Below, one piece after another: positions 26,734 through 35,393 of a stretch of DNA of 64,000 nucleotides. Position numbers and translations under genes: made by a program. The stretch lies in assembly GCF_027158485.1 (NCBI RefSeq), contig NZ_JAMKYJ010000011.1; one strand, 5' to 3'. Each line of letters begins with the position of its first letter. The stretch's first letter is position 1. The DNA is from Oxalobacter formigenes. Lineage in GTDB: Bacteria; Pseudomonadota; Gammaproteobacteria; Burkholderiales; Burkholderiaceae_D. The notes under the pieces were generated by a model. That model saw only the letters and a list, made by a program, of their open reading frames with translations, did no database searches and was not told the origin of the DNA.

Positions 26734-28346
26734 ATTGGAATATGCCAAGCGTTACCTTGTGCCATTTTTTTGCTTCCCGCCCATTTCATGAGATGTTGAT
26801 CATAAGAATTTAATTCTTTCCTAATACCATCTCGCCAATGTTTACCCTCATCTTCTAAAATGTATGAACTGACAATAAGCGCCCTCCTTTCCCATGTTGT
26901 TAATGTGGAATATTGTTTTCGACAATTTGATATCCAGTAATCAGCACCCCGATTTGCCATACTTAATATGAGATCTCTTTTTATCATCATATTGTGCTGT
27001 TCTCTTGATAATCTAACTAATACGGCTTCCGTTTCTTCTGAATTATCTATAACTAATACTCTTATTGCAAAGGAAAGGTTCGCCGGCACTTGAGTAATAT
27101 ATGATCCTGAACTTATAAGATCTCTAAGAGCTTTAAATACTTCATTTTGAGTATTATTATCTAAATCAGCCATTACAGCTCTTGTTACAATCATTACTGC
27201 AGGAAATACAGGATAAAGAATGTCTAGGCTAGCAAACATAGAAGAAACTGCTCTGTTTTTCATTTGATCGGGCAAATGTCTTACAGCCCCAATGAGTCGT
27301 CTAGTTAGACCTTCTTCAATTCTACTTTTTGTCAATTGTCTTCCCAACATCCCAACAATGTCGAACTTATTTAACTCTTCTTTGAGGGCTTCATACTCTT
27401 CTTCCGCATTTGGCGAATAAGGATCATATCGTAATCTCAGACGAGAAAATAAACGTGCTTCCTGTTCTTCATGTGTTTCGGCTTTATTTTCTTCGGCCAA
27501 TGAAGATGTTTGAAGAAATTCTCCGGAAGTAAGTATCCGTGTTTTTGTTTTTTGTAATGAAAGTCCTTCATTGACTAACAACAATTCGCTCAACCGAACT
27601 AATGACCTATACGCTTCTTCTCTTGAATTTGCAAAAATTCGATAATCATCAACAAATCTACAATATTGTATTTGTTCGCTTAGCAACAATCGATCAATAC
27701 GATTCAATAATAATTCACTCAACAATCTAGCAGCAGGTCCGCCAATCGGTAGCCCATATGAAACGTGTTCAGCTATTCGGAAAAGTATCGAATCAATTCT
27801 TTTAATTGCATCTGCATCCACAGTTGCACGTTTCAAAGAATTTTCAAGTCGATGATGGTAGATACGAGGATAAAAATCAGAAATATCACATACTAATACA
27901 TATGAATATTTTCTAGCCAAATCAATCGAACGCATCTGAAATTCATGCCACCCTATACTTGGATCAAACACAGAAGCACTCGTAAAATCAGGTTTATATC
28001 GATAGGAAAAGACTACTTCTTTATCGATGGACACTCTTGCTCGTTCAATATCATCGCCTATCCGAAGTACAAGAGATAATAGATAAGCATTCCAAATAGG
28101 ATCAATCTGTGTCCCCCATCGAAACCCCGCATATCCTACTGCAGCCAAACTCTTAACAGCAAGCAACGGAATTTTCTCAATTGCTTGATCAAATCCTGTA
28201 TCAATTTCCTTAAGAATATCTATCGTACCAGACGGATCATCATAAAAAACTTGATTATCTATCGGGTAGGGAAATATATCTGTGTCGCCAAATTTAGCTA
28301 TGTTTTTAACAGCTAACTCAAATGCTTGATCTTTAGTTATCTGCAT
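26730..28346 (-). CDS. Defence-type (UG/Abi-like) reverse transcriptase
   Basis: 538 aa. RT signatures in order: the SYRYKPDF region (114-121); motif A LVCDISDFYPRIY with Asp154; motif B GLPIGGPAARLLSELLLN (198-215); motif C CRFVDDYRIFA with catalytic Asp233-Asp234. Residues ~300-538 contain no maturase, nuclease or retron motifs but a run of amphipathic helices, as in the HEAT-like alpha repeats of UG/Abi reverse transcriptases that act in phage defence. The sub-group cannot be assigned by eye. It overlaps the downstream nuclease-like gene by 4 nt (ATGA). The low GC against both flanks indicates horizontal acquisition. Confidence 0.88.
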   Translation of the reverse strand: MQITKDQAFELAVKNIAKFGDTDIFPYPIDNQVFYDDPSGTIDILKEIDTGFDQAIEKIPLLAVKSLAAVGYAGFRWGTQIDPIWNAYLLSLVLRIGDDIERARVSIDKEVVFSYRYKPDFTSASVFDPSIGWHEFQMRSIDLARKYSYVLVCDISDFYPRIYHHRLENSLKRATVDADAIKRIDSILFRIAEHVSYGLPIGGPAARLLSELLLNRIDRLLLSEQIQYCRFVDDYRIFANSREEAYRSLVRLSELLLVNEGLSLQKTKTRILTSGEFLQTSSLAEENKAETHEEQEARLFSRLRLRYDPYSPNAEEEYEALKEELNKFDIVGMLGRQLTKSRIEEGLTRRLIGAVRHLPDQMKNRAVSSMFASLDILYPVFPAVMIVTRAVMADLDNNTQNEVFKALRDLISSGSYITQVPANLSFAIRVLVIDNSEETEAVLVRLSREQHNMMIKRDLILSMANRGADYWISNCRKQYSTLTTWERRALIVSSYILEDEGKHWRDGIRKELNSYDQHLMKWAGSKKMAQGNAWHIPI

Positions 28347-28620
28347 ATTGATGAATTATTAGATAGATATTATTTAGTTTCATAATATTAAAAACGCTGG
28401 ATACGGATCACGCTATAATTTTTAATAGTATACCAAGCGATACAATAAGTTAAGACACTTTTCAATTGATAATATTTTTCTGATTGACAACCTTCTACCG
28501 CATGTAAGATTGATAACGCTCTATCTGTATACTTTTTCATTTTTGAGTGTCTATACATCCTTTTCCTTAATCGTTAGTTTTATCAGGCTGATCGTTATTT
28601 CGATGCGTAGATATTCTCTT
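28347..28620. other. AT-rich non-coding leader upstream of the RT gene
   Basis: About 270 bp with no usable open frame on either strand, bounded by the RT start and a decayed gene end. It holds the candidate RT promoter, an inverted repeat close to the RT start and, on the plus strand, TTGACA (28484-28489) with TAAGAT (28505-28510) at a short 15-bp spacing. Several defence reverse transcriptases use an RNA encoded next to the RT as template or partner. Whether this stretch encodes one is untested. Confidence 0.35.
28427..28435 (-). promoter_or_regulatory. Possible extended -10 promoter of the RT operon
   Basis: On the minus strand TGGTATACT matches the extended -10 pattern (TGnTATAAT, one mismatch), about 80 nt upstream of the RT start. 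There is no good -35. It is followed in the leader by a 7-bp inverted repeat ATATTAT/ATAATAT (28367-28373, 28382-28388). Confidence 0.3.
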
Positions 28621-28758
28621 TCACAGAACTGGTTTCGCTTTTGGAGAATTTTTTAGGTTTTTGATTAGTATAGCTTTTTCCTGATTATCTGATGAGAAAG
28701 TTCCAACGAAATTTTCTTGATCATTGCCAGCAAGCTTCTTTTTGTAATTTATCGATTC
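28621..28758 (-). pseudogene. Possible 3' remnant of an unknown gene
   Basis: 45 codons open on the minus strand between a TGA and a terminal TGA (28621-28623), without any start codon. The text reads like natural protein (…LAGNDQENFVGTFSSDNQEK…). It lies in the AT-rich DNA and stops near 28750, where composition changes. It could be chance, and I cannot name the family. Confidence 0.25.
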
Positions 28759-28966
28759 TCACCCTGTTGAACTATCAACAATAGAATGGCTTGAGAACGA
28801 TCAACAAAAGCGTCAGAAGGCGACTGAAGACCGTCTGGCGCAGCATAAATCTTCTATAGTTTGGCAAACGCCGGAAGAGCCCAATCTCATCATACATCCG
28901 GCGTTTGACACGAATCCGTTGCATACGGACGGCTTTATCAACCAAACCTCGCAGGAGATTTTATGA
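28748..28966 (+). pseudogene. 3' remnant of a truncated gene ahead of the PsiF-repeat gene
   Basis: 72 sense codons in one frame after an in-frame TAA (28745-28747), without a plausible start. The predicted text is soluble and proline/histidine-containing (IEWLENDQQKRQKATEDRL … FDTNPLHTDGFINQTSQEIL). The stop TGA (28964-28966) overlaps the next gene's ATG as ATGA, as in a working operon. The base composition is that of the core genome. I read it as the surviving end of a native gene cut off by the AT-rich insertion at about 28750. The family is not recognised. Confidence 0.45.
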
Positions 28967-29265
28967 AAAAGTTGCTTGTTGCCGTTTTTGTCTCTTTATT
29001 CGCGATGGGTGCCTATGCCCAGACAACGAGTGCCGACAGCTGTGAAGCCAGAGCGGTCAGCAAGGATGGCAAACCATTGTATGGCGCTGCCAAAGCGGCA
29101 TCGATCAAGAAGTGTGAACAGGAAAAACGCTCTGCCACCAGCTGTGAAGCGCTGGCTGTCAGCAAGGACGGCAAGCCGCTCTACGGTGCAGCAAAGGCAT
29201 CTTCCATCAAGAAATGCGAACAGGAAAGAGCCGGAGTTACCGGCAAGAAAACCGGAAAGAAATAA
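28963..29265 (+). CDS. Secreted protein with two PsiF repeats
   Basis: 100 aa. The signal peptide MKKLLVAVFVSLFAMGAYA precedes two nearly identical ~35-residue units of the form SCEA-AVSKDGKPLYGAAKA-SIKKCEQE, each with two cysteines, ending in a lysine-rich tail. This is the PsiF repeat pattern, named after the E. coli phosphate-starvation-inducible protein of unknown biochemical role. GGAGA precedes the ATG. The start overlaps the stop of the upstream gene remnant. Periplasmic location is predicted. Confidence 0.88.
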   Translation: MKKLLVAVFVSLFAMGAYAQTTSADSCEARAVSKDGKPLYGAAKAASIKKCEQEKRSATSCEALAVSKDGKPLYGAAKASSIKKCEQERAGVTGKKTGKK

Positions 29266-29283
29266 TACGCCTATAGCGACTGA

Positions 29284-29310
29284 AGGACGGGTCTCGCCCG
29301 TCCTTTTTTA
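29284..29310 (+). terminator. Terminator after the PsiF-repeat gene
   Basis: AGGACGGG (29284-29291), loop TCTCG, CCCGTCCT (29297-29304), then a T-run. The following ~210 bp up to the transporter gene show nothing else. Confidence 0.9.
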
Positions 29311-29527
29311 TTGTGTATCAGAAACATGCACTTTCAAAACTGCGCAAAGGGAACCTATTGACACCATTGCAACTGTTTTAATGGATATGTTTGTTTTTTC
29401 ATCAATCTTGTCTGATATCGTCCGGCAAGGTCTTCAATGTGATTTAATATTCTTCATTTGGGAATGCGAAAAACCCGGCTGCATGAATCCGGCCGTTCTC
29501 TGACTGACTTTATCTGAAAGAATTTTA

Positions 29528-30913
29528 ATGATCGCCGTCATGTCCTTTTGCGCCATCAGTGTGCTTCTCGTATTGGGAATCGTCGTCCGGTCGAGCTTTT
29601 CCATTTTCCAGCGTTTGTTCATCCCTTCTTCCGTCATTGGCGGCTTTATCGGTCTGATCGTCATCCAAACGCTTGGGCAGTTCATGTCCGCGGACTGGTT
29701 TGTCGCTTTCGGACAACTGCCGGGTTTCCTGATCAATATCGTCTTTGCCGGGCTTTTCCTTGGAGCGGCGGCGACTCCGCTGAAAAAAATATGGGGACTG
29801 GCCGCGCCGCAGTTCTGTTTCGGACAGATCAATGCATGGGGTCAATACGTCATCGGCCTTGGACTGGTTTTTGTCTTTCTGGGGCCTGTTTTCGGGGTTC
29901 CGGACGTTTTCGGCAATTTGCTTGAAATCGGTTTTCAGGGAGGACACGGGACGGTGGGCGGAATGGCGCACACTTTTGACAAGCTGGGCTGGCCCGCAGG
30001 CGCCGATCTGGGTTATACGGTCGCCACCTGCGGGATTGTATTCGGGATTGTCATCGGCATGGTGCTGATCAATATCGCCGTGCGCAAAGGATACGTTTCA
30101 GGCATCAGAACGTTCGACGACAAGGAAAAGCTCGAAAGAGTGGGCGTTTACCCACGCGGGAAGCAGCCTGCGGCGGGGCTTCAGACGGTCCAGTCGAATT
30201 CGCTGGACTCGCTTGCCCTGCATATTTCGCTGGTCGGGATCGCCGTTCTCATCGGTTACGGCATCAAGGAATTGCTGGTACTGGGCGAGACCTTCACGCC
30301 TGTTTCGATTCAGGAAATGGGGATTATGGAAAGCCTCCCGCTTTTCCCGCTCTGCATGATCGGTGGCGTCCTGCTCCAGATTTTCCTGCGTAAAACGCGC
30401 CTCGATTACATTGCCGACCATGGACAGATGCAACGCATTTGCGGGGCATCGCTGGATTTTCTGGTCGTTGCGGCGATTGCCTCGATCCGGATCGAGTTCG
30501 TCGTCGCCTACTGGATGCCTTTGTCCATTCTTGTGGCAGTCGGGGCGATATGGAATATCTTTACGGTTATGTATATCGGGCCACGCATTTTCAAAGAGGC
30601 ATGGTTCGAGCGCTCCATTGCGGAATTCGGTCAGGCAATGGGTGTCACGGCTACCGGACTGATGCTCTTGCGCACGGTCGACCCGGATCACAAGACCGTT
30701 GCAACGGAAGCCTTCGGATACAAGCAGCTGTTGCATGAACCGGTCATGGGTGGTGGTCTGTGGACGTCGCTCGCCGTGCCGCTTGTCATGCTTGGCAGTG
30801 GACTGGTCGTCTGGTTCTTTTGTCTTGCCGTACTGGTCGTTGCCGTGATTTGCTGGCTGGTCTTTTTCAGGACGAGCCAGACTGCCATTTCCACCAAGGG
30901 CATTCAAAAATAG
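29528..30913 (+). CDS. GltS-family sodium/dicarboxylate (glutamate-type) symporter
   Basis: 461 aa, strongly hydrophobic, with about ten to twelve membrane segments arranged as two related halves. The conserved loop GGHGTVGGMAHTF and the second-half VVAAIASIRIE / FGQAMGVTATGLMLLR match the sodium:glutamate symporter (GltS) family, which uses sodium to import acidic amino acids. A hydrophilic cytosolic loop with KEKLERVGVYPRGKQ separates the halves. It stands alone with no linked enzyme, so the true substrate (glutamate or another anion) is open. Confidence 0.85.
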   Translation: MIAVMSFCAISVLLVLGIVVRSSFSIFQRLFIPSSVIGGFIGLIVIQTLGQFMSADWFVAFGQLPGFLINIVFAGLFLGAAATPLKKIWGLAAPQFCFGQINAWGQYVIGLGLVFVFLGPVFGVPDVFGNLLEIGFQGGHGTVGGMAHTFDKLGWPAGADLGYTVATCGIVFGIVIGMVLINIAVRKGYVSGIRTFDDKEKLERVGVYPRGKQPAAGLQTVQSNSLDSLALHISLVGIAVLIGYGIKELLVLGETFTPVSIQEMGIMESLPLFPLCMIGGVLLQIFLRKTRLDYIADHGQMQRICGASLDFLVVAAIASIRIEFVVAYWMPLSILVAVGAIWNIFTVMYIGPRIFKEAWFERSIAEFGQAMGVTATGLMLLRTVDPDHKTVATEAFGYKQLLHEPVMGGGLWTSLAVPLVMLGSGLVVWFFCLAVLVVAVICWLVFFRTSQTAISTKGIQK

Positions 30914-31089
30914 AGTTTTTCATCCTTTGCAAGAATCCTTTATCCTCTCTATCAACGATTGCCTGCAACGCTTTTCCTTCAACAGGATCAAGTCCATTTT
31001 CATAGCCGGCAAAACTGCGTAAAATGACGCACACTTTGCAGCGGTATTTTCCGTAAAGCCTTTTTATCCTTTTTGATCGTTTCAAGCTT

Positions 31090-31818
31090 ATGTCAGACCA
31101 ACCCGTTTCCCACAAATCCGGCAAACCCATGTTTTTCAATCCTGAAGTCCGCCGTATCAGGAGTTTTGTCACACGTGCCGGACGGCTGTCGACCGGTCAG
31201 GAAAAAGCGATCAACGAATACGGCGACACGTTCTGCATCCCTTACGAAAAACGGACGCTGGACTACTCTCAGGAATTCAAACGGGAAGCGAAAACGATTT
31301 TCGAGATCGGTTTCGGAATGGGAGAAACGACGGCGACGATTGCCGAAAGCAAGCCTGAACTGAATTTCATCGGTGTGGAAGTACACACTCCGGGCGTAGG
31401 CAGCCTGCTGAAACTGGTCGGTGAAAAGAACCTGACGAATGTACGGATCATCCAGCACGACGCTGTCGAGGTTCTGGAAGACATGATTGCGGAAAATTCA
31501 CTTGACGGGGTTCACGTCTTTTTCCCTGATCCCTGGCACAAGGCCCGGCATAACAAGCGCCGCCTGATCCAGCCGGATTTCGTGAAGTTCCTTTGCACCC
31601 GCATCAGGGCTGGGGGGTACCTTCACTGCGCAACAGACTGGCAGGAATATGCCCAGCAGATGCTGGAAGTGCTTACTGGTGAGCAAGCACTTATTAACAC
31701 GGCAACGGATTACGCAGAAAGGCCCGATTACCGCCCCGTTACCAAATTCGAAAAAAGGGGACTGCGGCTTGGACACGGCGTCTGGGACCTTGTTTTCCAA
31801 AAGCGTCAGCCGGAATAA
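31090..31818 (+). CDS. trmB: tRNA (guanine-N7-)-methyltransferase
   Basis: Methylates G46 in the variable loop of many tRNAs. The SAM-binding motif IFEIGFGMGETTATIA and the catalytic/tRNA-binding VFFPDPWHKARHNKRRL are clear, as is the C-terminal DY..RP.Y.PVTKFEKRG segment. The 242-aa length is normal. The ribosome binding site is weak. The frame is closed by a shared bidirectional terminator. Confidence 0.97.
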   Translation: MSDQPVSHKSGKPMFFNPEVRRIRSFVTRAGRLSTGQEKAINEYGDTFCIPYEKRTLDYSQEFKREAKTIFEIGFGMGETTATIAESKPELNFIGVEVHTPGVGSLLKLVGEKNLTNVRIIQHDAVEVLEDMIAENSLDGVHVFFPDPWHKARHNKRRLIQPDFVKFLCTRIRAGGYLHCATDWQEYAQQMLEVLTGEQALINTATDYAERPDYRPVTKFEKRGLRLGHGVWDLVFQKRQPE

Positions 31819-31819
31819 C

Positions 31820-31852
31820 AAAAAAGCCTGAATGTGCAATTCAGGCTTTTTT
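31820..31852. terminator. Bidirectional terminator between trmB and the quinone oxidoreductase
   Basis: AAAAAAGCCTGAAT (31820-31833) pairs with ATTCAGGCTTTTTT (31839-31852) around a 5-nt loop, perfect over 14 bp. Confidence 0.93.
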
Positions 31853-31866
31853 ACAGGCGCAACCGA

Positions 31867-32847
31867 TCAGATGACTTGCAGGACGATTTTCCCGAAGTGG
31901 GTATTCGACTGCATCAGTTTCTGTGCCAGCATCGCGTCAGCCAGCGGGAACACCTTGTAAATGACCGGCTTGATCTTGCCTTCGTCGATCAGCGGCCAGA
32001 TGTGTTTCTGCAGGTTTCTCGCTATTTCCGCCTTGAATTCATTCGAGCGCGGACGCAGGGTCGAACCGGTTACCATCAATTGTCTGTGAACGATCTGCGC
32101 CAGATCGACGGTACCCAGACGACCGCCCAGATACGCGATCAGAACCAGCCTGCCCTCGTCGGCCAGACAATCGATTTCCTTGTCCAGCACGGCCGCACCG
32201 ATAATGTCCAGAATGACATCGACACCGTTGCCGTTCGTCGCGGCCCTGATGTATTCGGCAAAGTTTTCCGTCGTGGAGTTGATGCAGCGTTCCGCACCGA
32301 TCTTTTCACAGGCACGGCACTTGTCTTCCGTTCTGGCCGTCGCGAATACACGGTGTCCCATCGCTTTCGCCATCTGGATGGCGGTGACGCCGATACCGGA
32401 TGCACCCGCCTGTACCAGCAGGGTTTCATCGCCTTTCAGCTTGCCCATATCGAAGACGTTGCTCCACACAGTGAATGTGGTTTCCGGCAGGGAAGCGGCT
32501 TCGACAGCAGTCAGACCTTTTGGAATCGGAAGACACAAGTCAACCGGTGCAATGCAGTATTCGGCATAGCCACCGCCCTGAACGAGCGCACAAACCATAT
32601 CCCCGATCCTGAACTGGCTGCCGGAAACATCCCCTCCGATGATTTCACCGGCGATTTCCAGCCCCGGAATGTCCGGTGCGCCTTTCGGGACGACATAACG
32701 GCCGATCCGTTGCAACACGTCAGGCCGGTTGATACCGGCAGCGTGTACCTTGACCAGCACTTCTCCCTTTTGGGGCACCGGAATTTCCCTGTCAGTCATT
32801 TGCAGATAACCGGCAGAGCCCTTGTTGATGATCTCAATCGCTTTCAT
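31867..32847 (-). CDS. NAD(P)H quinone oxidoreductase, PIG3-like MDR family
   Basis: Zinc-independent medium-chain dehydrogenase/reductase that reduces quinones or enals with NADPH. The GroES-like N-terminal domain has AAGINRPDVLQRIGRY and IPGLEIAGE. The Rossmann domain has the nucleotide loop VQAGASGIGVTAIQ. The structural-zinc cysteines of alcohol dehydrogenases are absent. The length of 326 aa is usual for the PIG3/TP53I3-like group. GGGGGAA precedes the ATG. Confidence 0.9.
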   Translation of the reverse strand: MKAIEIINKGSAGYLQMTDREIPVPQKGEVLVKVHAAGINRPDVLQRIGRYVVPKGAPDIPGLEIAGEIIGGDVSGSQFRIGDMVCALVQGGGYAEYCIAPVDLCLPIPKGLTAVEAASLPETTFTVWSNVFDMGKLKGDETLLVQAGASGIGVTAIQMAKAMGHRVFATARTEDKCRACEKIGAERCINSTTENFAEYIRAATNGNGVDVILDIIGAAVLDKEIDCLADEGRLVLIAYLGGRLGTVDLAQIVHRQLMVTGSTLRPRSNEFKAEIARNLQKHIWPLIDEGKIKPVIYKVFPLADAMLAQKLMQSNTHFGKIVLQVI

Positions 32848-33026
32848 ACGTCAATTCCCCCTGAGAAATGGGTTTAAAAGGGAACTATTCTGGAATTCCC
32901 GGCATGATGTGGTACACCCTGCCTTCATCGCCAACATGATAAGGTCGGCTTTCCAATACAGGTTCTTTTAATATCATACAAACGTCAAATAAGCCGGTTT
33001 TTTTATCCGGATTCGGCGCTTCAAAC

Positions 33027-33063
33027 AAAAATCCTCCCGGACAAATGCCCAGGAGGATTTTTT
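33027..33063 (-). terminator. Terminator of pnp
   Basis: AAAAATCCTCC (33027-33037) pairs with GGAGGATTTTT (33052-33062), with further pairing in the loop. It lies downstream of the pnp stop on the minus strand. Confidence 0.9.
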
Positions 33064-33106
33064 ATCAGCATTTCCTACCTGCCTTGCGACAGGTTCCGGA
33101 AAACGC

Positions 33107-35248
33107 TTATTCTGCTGCTTCAGGAGCTGGTGCTGGAGCAGGATTTTCTTCAGCGGCAGCGGCCTTCATCGACAATTTGATACGACCGCGATCGTCCGTT
33201 TCAAGAACCTTGACGCGAACGGCCTGTCCTTCTTCCAGATAATCGGTGACGGCATTGACTCGTTCACTGGCGATCTGGCTGATATGCAGCAGGCCATCCT
33301 TGCCTGGCAATATCTGAACAATAGCGCCGAAATCAAGTAATTTCAAGACTGTGCCTTCATAGATCTTGCCAACTTCAACAGAAGCGGTCAGTTCTTCGAT
33401 ACGGCGTTTGGCTTCCTGACCGGCAGCGGCATCAACCGATGCAATGGTAACGACGCCGTCGTCGGTGATGTCGATCTGTGCCCCGGTTTCTTCGGTCAGG
33501 CCACGGATAACGGCACCGCCCTTGCCGATAACGTCACGGATTTTTTCAGGATTGATACGGATGGTGATCAGGCGTGGCGCGAAGTCCGACAGTTCGGTCT
33601 TGAACTGCGGCATGGCTTCCTGCATCTTGGAAAGGATGTGCATGCGGCCTTCCCTGGCCTGAGCCAGTGCAACCTGCATGATTTCCTTGGTAATGCCCTG
33701 AATCTTGATATCCATCTGCAAGGCGTTCACGCCATTTGCGGTACCGGCTACCTTGAAGTCCATGTCGCCCAGATGATCTTCATCACCCAGAATATCGGTC
33801 AAAACGGCAAACTTGTTGCCTTCCTTGATCAGACCCATGGCAATACCGGCAACGTGGTTCTTGACAGGAACACCGGCATCCATCAATGCAAGGCTGCCAC
33901 CGCAAACCGAAGCCATCGAGGAAGAACCGTTGGATTCCATGATTTCGGAAACCAGACGGATGGAATAGCTGAATTCTTCCTGAGAAGGCAGGCAGGCGAT
34001 CAGGGCACGTTTTGCCAGACGGCCGTGGCCGATTTCACGACGTTTCGGGGTACCGACACGACCGGTTTCACCGGTTGCAAACGGAGGCATATTGTAATGC
34101 ATCATGAATGCATCGCTGTATTCACCCATCAGGGCGTCGATTTTCTGGTTGTCGCGGGAGGTGCCCAGTGTTGCAACGACCAGAGCCTGTGTTTCGCCAC
34201 GGGTAAACAGGGCGGAACCGTGCGTTCTGGGCAATACACCGGTACGGATCGTGATCGGACGGACGGTACGGGTGTCGCGACCGTCGATACGGGGTTCACC
34301 GTCCAGAATCTGGGAACGGACGATTTTCGCTTCCAGATCGAACATGATATTGCCGACTTCGACGGAATCCGGTGCGCTTACACCTTTGTCTTGGGCTTCG
34401 GCTGCCAGCGTCTTGCTGACGTTATCGTAAATATGGCGCAGCTCAGTCGAACGGGCCTGTTTCTGGCGAATCTGGTATGCCTTGCGCAATTCAGGTTCTG
34501 CAATACGGGTAACGGCTGCGATCAGTTCTTCGTTTTTGGCAGGAGGCGCCCATTCGACTTCAGGTTTGCCACCGTCGCGAACGAGTTCGTCGATGGCGTC
34601 GATGACGACTTTCATCTGTTCATGGCCGAAAACGACCGCGCCCAGCATGATGTCTTCAGGCAATTCTTCCGCTTCGGATTCCACCATCAGCACAGCCTGT
34701 TCCGTACCGGCAACGACCAGATCCATTTTGGACAATGGCAATTGCGAAGCGGTTGGGTTCAAAACATACTGGCCATCGATATAACCGACACGGGCGGCGC
34801 CAAGCGGTCCGTTGAAAGGAATACCGGAAACGCACAGTGCAGCGGAAGCGGCGATCATGGATGGGATGTCAGGATCGACTTCAGGGTTGACGGACAGGAC
34901 ATGAATGATGACCTGAACTTCATTGAAATAACCTTCCGGGAACAGCGGACGGATAGGACGGTCGATCAGGCGGGACGTTAAGGTTTCCTTTTCGGAAGGA
35001 CGGCCTTCGCGTTTGAAGAAGCTGCCCGGGATACGACCGGCAGCATAGCTTTTTTCAATGTAATCGACTGTCAGCGGGAAAAAATCCTGACCGGGTTTGA
35101 CATCGTCTTTTGCGACGACGGTTGCCAGCACGACGGTATCGTCCACCGATACCATCACTGCGCCGCTGGCCTGGCGCGCAATCTCACCTGTTTCCATGGT
35201 CACGGTTTGTTGACCATACTGGAAGGTCTTGCTTACTTTATTAAACAT
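33107..35248 (-). CDS. pnp: Polynucleotide phosphorylase
   Basis: Phosphorolytic 3'-5' exoribonuclease of the RNA degradosome. It carries two RNase PH domains (residues ~1-220 and ~310-540) joined by an alpha domain. A KH domain with VIGKGGAVIRGLTEETGAQI and an S1 domain with YEGTVLKLLDFGAIVQILPGK follow, then a short Ala/Pro/Glu tail. At 713 aa it is complete. AAAGGAA precedes the ATG. It is downstream of rpsO, the universal order, and a hairpin in its leader may be the RNase III/PNPase control site. Confidence 0.98.
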   Translation of the reverse strand: MFNKVSKTFQYGQQTVTMETGEIARQASGAVMVSVDDTVVLATVVAKDDVKPGQDFFPLTVDYIEKSYAAGRIPGSFFKREGRPSEKETLTSRLIDRPIRPLFPEGYFNEVQVIIHVLSVNPEVDPDIPSMIAASAALCVSGIPFNGPLGAARVGYIDGQYVLNPTASQLPLSKMDLVVAGTEQAVLMVESEAEELPEDIMLGAVVFGHEQMKVVIDAIDELVRDGGKPEVEWAPPAKNEELIAAVTRIAEPELRKAYQIRQKQARSTELRHIYDNVSKTLAAEAQDKGVSAPDSVEVGNIMFDLEAKIVRSQILDGEPRIDGRDTRTVRPITIRTGVLPRTHGSALFTRGETQALVVATLGTSRDNQKIDALMGEYSDAFMMHYNMPPFATGETGRVGTPKRREIGHGRLAKRALIACLPSQEEFSYSIRLVSEIMESNGSSSMASVCGGSLALMDAGVPVKNHVAGIAMGLIKEGNKFAVLTDILGDEDHLGDMDFKVAGTANGVNALQMDIKIQGITKEIMQVALAQAREGRMHILSKMQEAMPQFKTELSDFAPRLITIRINPEKIRDVIGKGGAVIRGLTEETGAQIDITDDGVVTIASVDAAAGQEAKRRIEELTASVEVGKIYEGTVLKLLDFGAIVQILPGKDGLLHISQIASERVNAVTDYLEEGQAVRVKVLETDDRGRIKLSMKAAAAEENPAPAPAPEAAE

Positions 35249-35393
35249 GTAATTCCTTTCAATTTTGCCGACAGGTTTTCAGGCGCTGTCGTTCGCCTCA
35301 TTTCAAACAATTAATACCTGTTCACTACGTTTAACACTTGTTGCCTGATCCCTGACGCCTTGCGGCCAGACATTCAGACCGGAAGACCATAAC

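Noticed and set aside
26730..28346. Retron
   Set aside because: The RT lacks the NAxxH and VTG motifs of retron RTs, and no msr-msd-like inverted repeats flank a short upstream RNA.
26730..28346. Group II intron or diversity-generating retroelement
   Set aside because: There is no maturase X domain, HNH domain or domain V hairpin. There is also no template/variable repeat pair nearby, and the C-terminal half is a helical-repeat type.
25841..28966. Phage or integrative element with integrase and attachment repeats
   Set aside because: No integrase gene, and no second copy of the tRNA-Leu 3' end was seen up to 28966. The tRNA association is therefore positional only.
31834..32877. 347-codon open frame on the plus strand
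   Set aside because: Antisense to the quinone oxidoreductase, beginning within the trmB terminator.
33638..34981. 447-codon open frame on the plus strand
   Set aside because: Antisense to pnp; the translation resembles no protein family and mirrors pnp codons.
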